Below are positions 9,116 to 18,003 of a stretch of 64,000 bases of DNA, one piece after another. Under the pieces are notes generated by a model. That model searched no databases, was not told the DNA's origin, and saw only the letters and a program-made list of their open reading frames with translations. The stretch is from Xanthomonas sacchari (GTDB lineage Bacteria > Pseudomonadota > Gammaproteobacteria > Xanthomonadales > Xanthomonadaceae). Position 1 is the stretch's first letter; every line of letters begins with the position of its first letter. A program made the translations under genes and the position numbers. The stretch lies in contig NZ_CP132343.1 of assembly GCF_040529065.1 (NCBI RefSeq), forward strand, positions 1,302,001 through 1,366,000, in the 5' to 3' direction.

Positions 9116-9124
9116 TCTCTGCAG

Positions 9125-11152
<2,028 letters not shown>

Positions 11153-11409
11153 GACCCCTCCCAAGGATGTGGATGGCGCCCAAGCGTTGGACGTACCGCG
11201 GGATCACACCGTAGGAGCTGAAGCATGCAACGACTCCGCGGCCACAACGCGCGCCGCTGGTGCGTATCGCAATGTCATCTGGCCTGGACGTGGACGAGTA
11301 TGCGCCTGGCTTGGTGATGCCGCCAGCGACCCGGCAGGGCATCGCAGTTTTGGCGTCCGGTTCAGTCTGCGCATGGCAGCGTGGCGCATCGCTTCCGAGG
11401 AGCCTTCCG

Positions 11410-11949
11410 ATGCACACGACGCTTTCCCCAAGGCTGCGCGCACGCGCTTCGATCCTGGCACTCGGCCTGTGCGCGCTGGCGCCGCTGGCCGCCGTGGCCG
11501 CCGATCCCATGCCGGAACTGCAGCGCCCGGCCAGCGCGCCGCAGGCGGTGGGCGTGGTGCACACCATTCGCCAGATCCCCGAGGCCTGCGTGCGCTTCGA
11601 GGGCGAATACACCGGCGATGCGGCGCAGCCCTACCGGTTCTCCGCGGTGCGCAGCAGCCCCACCTGCCAGCCGCGCGCGAAGCTGGTCGAGTTCGACCAG
11701 GCCAAGCCCAGCGAGGCCACCGGCTGGAAGTTCAACGACCTGATCCGCGTGCCCAGCGCCGCCTGTCCCTCGCAGCAGGCGGTGGTGCGGGTGTGGCGCA
11801 AGCCGGTCGCGCTGAATACCGAGCGCGATGGTCAGGGCCAGTCGCGCATCTATCTCGAAGAGGCCAAGCAGCAGGCGGCCGCCGGCAAGGTCCCACAGGT
11901 GCCGCAGTTCACCGCGCAGATGACCATGGAGGGCAAGGCCTGCCGCTGA
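11410..11949 (+). CDS. Hypothetical exported protein
   Basis: This 179-residue protein has a Sec signal peptide (ASILALGLCALAPLAAVAAD). The mature region is mixed alpha/beta with three or four cysteines (EACVRF, PTCQPR, SAACPSQ, KACR) and no membrane segment. I chose the ATG at 11410 because GAGGAG lies about 8 bp upstream and the signal peptide begins there; the open frame extends back to 11260 without coding character. I recognise no family. It is alone on its strand between divergent hppA and a convergent DUF6434-type gene. Confidence 0.72.
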   Translation: MHTTLSPRLRARASILALGLCALAPLAAVAADPMPELQRPASAPQAVGVVHTIRQIPEACVRFEGEYTGDAAQPYRFSAVRSSPTCQPRAKLVEFDQAKPSEATGWKFNDLIRVPSAACPSQQAVVRVWRKPVALNTERDGQGQSRIYLEEAKQQAAAGKVPQVPQFTAQMTMEGKACR

Positions 11950-12123
11950 GCGTGCGGCTTGGATGACAGCCTCGCCCGTGTCGCCTGCCGCGCGGCACGG
12001 GCCGCAGGTTTGCATGACGGTGGCGGACCTGCCGTGTCACGCACGCACATGGCACATGGCACATGGGCGCCATCGGCGCCTGCGTAAACCGGTAGCCAGG
12101 GACGTGCGCGCGGCTGTCTCGCG

Positions 12124-12441
12124 CTACTTGGCCGTCGCCGACCCATCGCCTGCGGCGTGCGCGACAGGCGACGTCACATCAGGCGCAGCTGCGCCGGTAT
12201 GCTGCCGCCGCCATTCGTCGGCGACATCGACCATGGTCTTGGCGACGCCATTGCGGATCCAGGCCATGAACGCGCGATCGAAGACGAAGCGGTCGCCGCA
12301 TGCCGCAACGAGAAAACGACGCACGTTCTGCGTGTTGCGGTAGCGTCCATCCACCGGCGTCGCGCGCGTGATGGTGTCGCTGTGCCAATCGAAGTGCATA
12401 CGCTTGGACGCGCTGGTCGTATCTTCGTGCGTGTCGCGCAT
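12124..12441 (-). CDS. DUF6434-type small protein
   Basis: The product has 105 residues. The core (FDWHSDTITRATPVDGRYR, then NTQNVRRFLVAACGDRFVFD and FMAWIRNGVAKTMVDVADEW) matches my memory of the DUF6434 domain, which occurs alone or fused to SAP domains. Function unknown. I start at the ATG at 12441, since the upstream frame is Arg-rich and matches nothing. The tail after RRQH is low-complexity Ala/Thr. No partner gene is evident. Confidence 0.68.
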   Translation of the reverse strand: MRDTHEDTTSASKRMHFDWHSDTITRATPVDGRYRNTQNVRRFLVAACGDRFVFDRAFMAWIRNGVAKTMVDVADEWRRQHTGAAAPDVTSPVAHAAGDGSATAK

Positions 12442-12628
12442 CCTGGTTGTCCCGTCTTCTCGGAAGCTCCGGACACTCCGGCATCGGCGCCGGAGGCGCC
12501 GGCGCTGTGCACCCTCTTGTCGCGTCCCTCGAGCGTGACGCGCAGCGCCTGCGGACGCCGGCGCGCATGGCGTCATGCCGCGCGCGACGGCATGCGCCGA
12601 TGACGCCATGACGATCTGCGCCGCGCTG

Positions 12629-13885
12629 TCAGCCCTCCCAGGCCGGCAGCTTCTTCTTCACCGCCACGTTCTTCAGCGCCACGTACTTGGGCAGGCCGTC
12701 CGTGCCGTAGGGCAGCGGCGCCTCGCCGCGGATCAGCGGCTGCAGGTAACGGCGCGCCTTCTCGGTGATGCCGAAGCCGTCCTTGCGCAGGAACCCAGCG
12801 GGCATCTTCTTCTCGTGGTTGGCGACCTTGTGCAGTGGCGCCGCCTCGATCTTCCAGCGGTACGGCGCATCGCTGCCGCGCGCGATCGCCGGCATCACCG
12901 CGTTCATGCCCTTCAGCGCGAACTGCACCGCGGCCTTGCCGACGGCCTGCGCCTGCTCCCAGTCGGTACGGGAGGCGAGGTGGCGGGCCGAACGCTGCAG
13001 GTAGTCGGGCAGGGTCCAATGCACCTTGTAGCCGAGTTCGGCCTTGACCTTGCCGGCCAGGTAAGACGCGACGCCGCCGAGCTGGCTGTGCCCGAACGCA
13101 TCGGTGCCGCCGCCGGCATCGGCGACGAAGCGCCCGTCGGCGGTCTGGATGCCCTCGCTGGCCACCACCACGCACCAGCCGACCCTGTCCACCACCTTGC
13201 GCACCTGCGCCAGGAACGCGGCCTCGTCGTAGGCGCGTTCGGGAAACAGGATGATCTGCGGCGCGTCGTCCGGCGATTGCGCGGCCAGTCCGGCGGCGGC
13301 GGCCAGCCAGCCGGCATGGCGGCCCATGGCTTCGTAGACAAATACCTTGGTCGAGGTCTCGGCCATCGCCGCCACGTCCAGCGCCGCCTCGCGCACCGAC
13401 ACCGCGGTGTACTTGGCCGCCGAGCCGAAGCCCGGGCAGGTGTCGGTGACCGCCAGGTCGTTGTCGATGGTCTTGGGCACGCCGATGCAGTGCAGCGGGT
13501 AGCCGAACGCCTGCGCCAGCTGCGACACCTTCCACGCGGTGTCGGCCGAATCGTTGCCGCCGTTGTAGAGGAAGTAGCGCACGTCGTGCGCCTGCAGCAC
13601 CTGCAGCAGGCGCTCGTACTTCGCGCGGTCGGCCTCCAGCGACTTGAGCTTGTAGCGGCACGAGCCGAACGCGCCGCCGGGGGTGTGGGCCAGCGCGGCG
13701 ATGGCCGCCGCCGACTCCTTGGAGGTGTCGATCAGGTCCTCGCGCAGCGCGCCGAGGATGCCGTTGCGCGCGGCCAGCACCTTGACCTTGCGCGCCCGCG
13801 CTTCGCCGATGACGGCGGCGGCGCTGGCGTTGATGACGGCGGTGACGCCGCCGGACTGGGCGTACAGCAGGGTGCCTTGGGCCAT
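12629..13885 (-). CDS. pfp: Pyrophosphate-dependent 6-phosphofructokinase
   Basis: This cytoplasmic enzyme reversibly phosphorylates fructose-6-phosphate using PPi instead of ATP. It has 418 residues. The phosphoryl-donor motif is GGND (109-112), where ATP enzymes have GGDG, and PKTIDND (137-143) carries the Lys typical of PPi-dependent enzymes. This is the type reported as the only phosphofructokinase in xanthomonads, where glycolytic flux is low and the Entner-Doudoroff route dominates. The ATG at 13885 gives the expected MAQGTLLYAQSGG start. It is divergent from adk, and hppA and ppa lie nearby, so PPi produced by biosynthesis can be spent here. Confidence 0.96.
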   Translation of the reverse strand: MAQGTLLYAQSGGVTAVINASAAAVIGEARARKVKVLAARNGILGALREDLIDTSKESAAAIAALAHTPGGAFGSCRYKLKSLEADRAKYERLLQVLQAHDVRYFLYNGGNDSADTAWKVSQLAQAFGYPLHCIGVPKTIDNDLAVTDTCPGFGSAAKYTAVSVREAALDVAAMAETSTKVFVYEAMGRHAGWLAAAAGLAAQSPDDAPQIILFPERAYDEAAFLAQVRKVVDRVGWCVVVASEGIQTADGRFVADAGGGTDAFGHSQLGGVASYLAGKVKAELGYKVHWTLPDYLQRSARHLASRTDWEQAQAVGKAAVQFALKGMNAVMPAIARGSDAPYRWKIEAAPLHKVANHEKKMPAGFLRKDGFGITEKARRYLQPLIRGEAPLPYGTDGLPKYVALKNVAVKKKLPAWEG

Positions 13886-14030
13886 GGTCGGGGTTCGCTC
13901 CTGGGGTGGGGACATTGCCGGGACATTGCCTGGATGCGGTAAGCTGGGGATCTTGCGGTGCAGCGCAGGCGTGGCCCCCGAGTCTAACGCCGCCGGCCGC
14001 GCACGGTACTTTCCTCGAGGAGTCAGGTTG

Positions 14031-14594
14031 ATGCGATTGGTGCTGTTGGGACCGCCCGGATCGGGCAAGGGCACGCAGGCGGCCCGCCTGAAGGACAAGC
14101 TGCAGATTCCGCACATCTCCACCGGCGATCTGCTGCGCGCCGAAGTCGCCGCCGGCACTCCGCTGGGCGTGCAGGCCAAGGAAGTGATGGCGCGCGGCGA
14201 CCTGGTCTCCGACGACATCCTGTTGGGCATGCTCGAATCGCGCCTCGGCCGCGACGACGTGCGCAACGGTTTCATCCTCGATGGCTACCCGCGCAACCTG
14301 GCTCAGGCCGGCGCGCTGGACGAACTGCTGGCCAAGCTCGGCCAGCCGCTGGACGCGGTGGTGCAGCTGGACGTGGCCAACGAACTGCTGGTCGAGCGCA
14401 TCGCCGGCCGCGCCAAGGCCGAAGGCCGCGAGGACGACAACCCCGAGTCGGTGCGCAAGCGCCTGCAGGTCTATACCGATTCGACCGCGCCGGTGATCGG
14501 CTTCTACGACAAGCGCGGCACGCTGGCGCGAGTGGATGGCGTCGGCTCGCTGGACGAGGTGCTCGCCCGCATCCTGGCGGCGATCGGCCGCTGA
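14031..14594 (+). CDS. adk: Adenylate kinase
   Basis: It interconverts ATP + AMP and 2 ADP in the cytoplasm. The P-loop GPPGSGKGT is at residues 7-15, followed by HISTGDLLR and the AMP-site motif GFILDGYPRN. At 187 residues it is the short form: the LID between GRAKAEGRED and NPESVRKRL is much reduced relative to the 214-residue E. coli enzyme and has no zinc cysteines. The ATG at 14031 follows GAGGAGTCAGG. It is transcribed divergently from pfp, with the two promoters inside 13886-14030. Confidence 0.97.
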   Translation: MRLVLLGPPGSGKGTQAARLKDKLQIPHISTGDLLRAEVAAGTPLGVQAKEVMARGDLVSDDILLGMLESRLGRDDVRNGFILDGYPRNLAQAGALDELLAKLGQPLDAVVQLDVANELLVERIAGRAKAEGREDDNPESVRKRLQVYTDSTAPVIGFYDKRGTLARVDGVGSLDEVLARILAAIGR

Positions 14595-14608
14595 GGCGGC
14601 CCGGCACG

Positions 14609-14630
14609 CCGGCGCCCGCAGCGGGCGCCG
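14609..14630 (+). terminator. GC-rich hairpin after adk
   Basis: A near-perfect palindrome (GGCGCCCGC, single A, GCGGGCGCC) starts 15 bp after the adk stop. There is no T-tract, so termination is uncertain. Confidence 0.35.
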
Positions 14631-15129
14631 GACGTGCAGATGGCGCGGGATCCCGACGATTGCGCGTCTCCCGGTCACGACGCGCAACGCCCGTAGGAGC
14701 GGCTTCAGCCGCGACGGGCTTTACCGGGAATGCGCATCGCGGCTGAAGCCGCTCCTACGAAGGTAAGGTTGTCTCCCGCCGCGGCGCAGCGAGTGATCGG
14801 CCGTGGGCGCGCATGCCGCTTGCCATCAGGCCGGGCTTGGTAAAAGTAGGGTGCCAGCGAACGGGCTTGCTCAGGGCCCCACGACATGAGCTCCCTTGGG
14901 GATGGTCTCTTGGGGAGTAGAACCACAGGGTGTCGAGGCTGGCCCGTTCATTCTCGGCGTCGGCTCCCGACTTGCCTATCGGGGACTTTCCTCAGCGGAT
15001 GTGGGGGATTCCCTACTTGACGGCGTCGCGCCACGATTGCCCCGGATCGGCCCCGCGGCCCGTCTGCCGCGGCCAACCGCCGCGCCTGCGCCGGTTTGCG
15101 TGCGTCGGGGGATCGGCGACAATCGGACC
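14631..15129. other. Intergenic region with REP palindrome; remainder unassigned
   Basis: About 500 bp lie between adk and mpl. They hold a REP-type palindrome (14692-14759) and then about 370 bp without a supported gene. A possible mpl -10 (GACAAT, 15117-15122) lies close to the mpl ATG. Open frames here have no ribosome site and match no family I know. Confidence 0.5.
14692..14759. repeat. REP-type palindrome (GTAGGAGCGGCTTCAGCCGC family)
   Basis: The arms are identical to those at 6226-6292, with a different centre (GGGCTTTACCGGGAATGC). It lies about 100 bp after adk. Confidence 0.85.
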
Positions 15130-16569
15130 ATGAGCAAGATCCATATTCTCGGCATCGCCGGTACGTTCATGGGCGGTGTCGCCGCGCTGGCGCGCGAACT
15201 CGGCCATGCGGTCGAGGGCAGCGACCAGGCGATCTACCCGCCGATGTCCACGCAGTTGGAACACCTGGGCATCGCGCTGAAGCAGGGCTACCTGCCCGAG
15301 CACATCGCCGCGGACTGCGACCAGGTGATCGTCGGCAACGCGCTGTCGCGCGGCAACGCCGCGGTGGAGGCGGTGCTCGACGCCGGGCGCGCCTACACCT
15401 CCGGCGCGCAATGGCTGAGCGAGCAGGTGCTGCCGGGGCGCGACACCCTGGCGGTGGCCGGCACCCACGGCAAGACCACCACCACCAGCATCCTGACCTG
15501 GCTGCTGCAGGCGGCCGGGCGCGAGCCGGGCTTTCTGATCGGCGGCGTGGCCGAGGACTTCGGCGTGTCCGCGCGGCTGGGGCGTGCAACTACCGAACCC
15601 TCATCCGGCGCTGCGCGCCACCTTCTCCCGGGGGGAGAAGGGCATCAGGGGCCGGCCCTGGCGGACCGGCCGCTGTTCGTCGTGGAGGCCGACGAGTACG
15701 ACACCGCGTTCTTCGACAAGCGCAGCAAGTTCGTGCACTACCGGCCGCTGGTGGCGATCCTCAACAATCTCGAATACGACCACGCCGACATCTTTCCCGA
15801 CGTCGCCGCGATCCAGCGCCAATTCCACCATCTGGTGCGGACCGTGCCGCGCCGCGGGCGGCTGATCGTCAATGGCGAGGACGCGCACCTGCGCGAGGTG
15901 CTGGCGATGGGCTGCTGGACCGCGGTGGAGCGCTTCGGCTTCGATCCGGCGTTCGAGTGGAGCGCTCGCTTGATCGCCGCCGATGGCAGCCGCTTCGCGG
16001 TGCTGCACCAAGGCCGCGAACTGGGCGAGGTGGATTGGCCGCTGCTCGGCCGCCACAACGTGATGAACGCGCTGGCCGCGCTGGCCGCCGCCCATGCGGT
16101 GGGCGTGGCGCCGGCGCAGGTGATGCCGGCGCTGGCGCGCTTCCGCAGCGTCAAGCGGCGCCTGGAAGTGCTCGGCCAGGCGCAGGGCATCACCGTGTAC
16201 GACGACTTCGCCCATCATCCCACCGCCATCCGCACCACCCTGGAAGGCCTGCGCGCCAAGGTCGGCGCCGCGCGCATCGTGGTGGCGATGGAGCCGCGCA
16301 GCAATTCGATGCGGCTGGGCGCGCATGCCGACGCGCTGGCGCCGGCGCTGGACGCCGCCGACGCGGTGGTGTTCCTGCAGCGGCCGGAGTTGGCCTGGGA
16401 TGCGGGCAAGGTGATCGCCGCGGTGCGCGGCGAGGCCTGCGCGGCGGCCGACGTGGACGGCTTGCTGGCCGCGCTGCAGGCGCAGGCGCGCGCCGGCGAC
16501 CACGTGGTGTTCATGTCCAACGGCGGCTTCGACGGCGCGCCGCGCCGCTTCCTGGCCGCGCTGCAATGA
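15130..16569 (+). CDS. mpl: UDP-N-acetylmuramate:L-Ala-gamma-D-Glu-meso-DAP ligase with repeat-derived insertion
   Basis: This Mur-ligase-family enzyme of peptidoglycan recycling joins recovered tripeptide to UDP-MurNAc. It has 479 residues, about 20 more than E. coli Mpl. The Rossmann-like start MSKIHILGIAGTFM, ATP loop GTHGKTTT (111-118), VVEADEYDTAFFDKRSKFVHY and DDFAHHPTAI are all intact. The odd part is residues about 153-180, between GVSARLG and PLFVVEADEYD, where E. coli has almost nothing. Its DNA (15598-15642) matches the CCCTCATCCG...CTTCTCCCGGG...GAGAAGGG repeat found at 42.7 kb. The reading frame is kept, so the enzyme is probably still made, with an extra surface loop. Confidence 0.95.
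   Translation: MSKIHILGIAGTFMGGVAALARELGHAVEGSDQAIYPPMSTQLEHLGIALKQGYLPEHIAADCDQVIVGNALSRGNAAVEAVLDAGRAYTSGAQWLSEQVLPGRDTLAVAGTHGKTTTTSILTWLLQAAGREPGFLIGGVAEDFGVSARLGRATTEPSSGAARHLLPGGEGHQGPALADRPLFVVEADEYDTAFFDKRSKFVHYRPLVAILNNLEYDHADIFPDVAAIQRQFHHLVRTVPRRGRLIVNGEDAHLREVLAMGCWTAVERFGFDPAFEWSARLIAADGSRFAVLHQGRELGEVDWPLLGRHNVMNALAALAAAHAVGVAPAQVMPALARFRSVKRRLEVLGQAQGITVYDDFAHHPTAIRTTLEGLRAKVGAARIVVAMEPRSNSMRLGAHADALAPALDAADAVVFLQRPELAWDAGKVIAAVRGEACAAADVDGLLAALQAQARAGDHVVFMSNGGFDGAPRRFLAALQ
15598..15642 (+). repeat. CCCTCATCCG/CTTCTCCC repeat half inserted in mpl coding sequence
   Basis: The sequence CCCTCATCCGGCGCTGCGCG, followed by CCACCTTCTCCCGGGGGGAG and AAGGG, matches the left half of the 42.7-kb tandem repeat with few differences. 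It encodes residues about 157-171 of Mpl in frame. Confidence 0.85.
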
Positions 16570-16597
16570 GCGCGGCCGGGCACGGCGGAGCCGGCGC

Positions 16598-17179
16598 GTG
16601 AGCCCGCAGCGGACCACGCTGCCGCTGTTCCCGCTGCACGCGGTGCTGCTGCCCGGCGCCTCGATCAAGCTGCGGGTGTTCGAGCGCCGCTATCTGGACC
16701 TGGTCCGCGAGTGCGGGCGCACCGATAGCGGCTTCGGCGTGTGCCTGATCCTGGACGGCAGCGAGACCGGCGCCCCGGCGGTGCCGGCGGCGTTCGGCAC
16801 CGAGGCGCGCATCGTCGATTTCGATGTCGGCGCCGATGGCGTGCTGGTGCTGAGCCTGCGTGGCGCGCGGCGCTTCCACGTGCTGCGCAGCCGGGTTCGC
16901 GACAACGGCCTGGTGGTCGGCGACGTGGAATGGCGCGAGGCCGATGGCGACGACGAACTGCGTCCGCAGCACGCGCTGTTGGCGACGGTACTCGACAGCA
17001 TCCTCGACCAGGCTGCCGCGGTGTATCCGCTGGCCGGTCCGCGCCAGCTCGATCAGGCCGCCTGGGTCGGCTGGCGCATGGCCGAACTGCTGCCGCTGGA
17101 CGAACGCCAGCGCCTGTCGCTGCTGCAGGAAGACGACCCGCACGCGCGGCTGGATCAATTGCTGGCCTGGATTCCCTGA
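16598..17179 (+). CDS. LON-domain (ATP-protease substrate-binding-like) protein
   Basis: This 193-residue protein consists of the N-terminal substrate-binding domain of Lon protease only. It begins TLPLFPLHAVLLPGASIKLRVFERRYLDLV, the hallmark of the family, and has no ATPase or peptidase domain. Such stand-alone proteins are common and their role is unclear; recruitment of unfolded proteins is a guess. The GTG start at 16598 lies 28 bp after the mpl stop, so the two are probably co-transcribed. Confidence 0.88.
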   Translation: MSPQRTTLPLFPLHAVLLPGASIKLRVFERRYLDLVRECGRTDSGFGVCLILDGSETGAPAVPAAFGTEARIVDFDVGADGVLVLSLRGARRFHVLRSRVRDNGLVVGDVEWREADGDDELRPQHALLATVLDSILDQAAAVYPLAGPRQLDQAAWVGWRMAELLPLDERQRLSLLQEDDPHARLDQLLAWIP

Positions 17180-17454
17180 GCGAGGCAGGCGAGGGCGGCT
17201 GCGCCGTCCCGGTCGGCATGCGGAACGCGGCGGCCGGCATCGGCGCGGCCGAGTGCCGCCAGCAACCACGATCGCCGCGCGCTGCACTCGCGCGGCGGCC
17301 AGGGCGCCGACCCGCGCCCTGCATATGGCATTCAGCGCGCCGCTAGCAGGCGCAGGCCACGCTTGGCAGCGATCGGCGGCCGCGCCCGGCTGCCGGCAAC
17401 GGCATCCCGCCCTGGCGGCCTGACGTCCTGTCCACGCACGATCGAGGACTTCGT

Positions 17455-17931
17455 ATGAAGCGTTCCTTCCTGCTGTTGTTGCTGTCCGCCGGCGGCGGCC
17501 TGAGCCTGCCCGCCATCGCCGCCGAGACTTCCCCCGCGCCCGTTGCTGCAGCCGGCCAGGCCGACTGTCCGCGCGGCGCCATCGCCCTGGTCACCGGCAA
17601 TGCCGATCAGGTGTCGCCGAAGACCTGCCTGACGCCCTCGATGAAGCCATTCGCGCTGCAGCGCGGGCAACTGTTCGCCATCACCCTCACCGAGAACGGC
17701 TCGACCGGCAGCGCCTGGGCCTTGCGCAGCCTGCCCGCGCCGCTGTCGCTGCTCGACGTCGAGCATGCACCGGGCACGGCCTGCGCCACGGGCCGCATGG
17801 GCTGCCCCAGCACTGTCACCTACACCTTCAAGGCCACCGATCACGGCAGCGGCACGATCGATCTCATCTACTCCCGCCACTGGGAAGATCGCGCCACCGA
17901 CTCGCGTTCGATCCGGGTCGAGGTGAAGTAG
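17455..17931 (+). CDS. Chagasin-like (I42 family) cysteine-protease inhibitor, exported
   Basis: This 158-residue protein has a Sec signal peptide (FLLLLLSAGGGLSLPAIAAE). The mature domain has the chagasin layout: TENGSTGSAW corresponds to the NxTTGY loop, GSGTIDLIYSRHWED to the RPW loop, and the spacing between them fits. The family blocks papain-like C1 proteases by inserting these loops into the active site. In a bacterium it may protect against the cell's own secreted protease or a host protease; no C1 protease is seen nearby. The extra N-terminal Cys-containing stretch (ADCPRGAIAL...KTCL) is unusual. It is alone, convergent with the following gene. Confidence 0.75.
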   Translation: MKRSFLLLLLSAGGGLSLPAIAAETSPAPVAAAGQADCPRGAIALVTGNADQVSPKTCLTPSMKPFALQRGQLFAITLTENGSTGSAWALRSLPAPLSLLDVEHAPGTACATGRMGCPSTVTYTFKATDHGSGTIDLIYSRHWEDRATDSRSIRVEVK

Positions 17932-17940
17932 CCGCCACCA

Positions 17941-17960
17941 CTGCCTGCAGTCGCAGGCAG
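17941..17960. terminator. Hairpin between convergent genes
   Basis: CTGCCTGC / GCAGGCAG with loop AGTC lies between the chagasin-like gene and the DedA fusion gene. There is no T-tract. Confidence 0.35.
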
Positions 17961-18003
17961 GACGGCGCTGATCGTTCAGAAGCGCGAAGCCCGTCGCCGC
18001 CGC

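Noticed and set aside
15130-16569. mpl as a pseudogene or frameshift because of the inserted repeat
   Set aside because: The frame is unbroken before and after the insertion and all ligase motifs are intact, so I keep it as a functional gene with an added loop.
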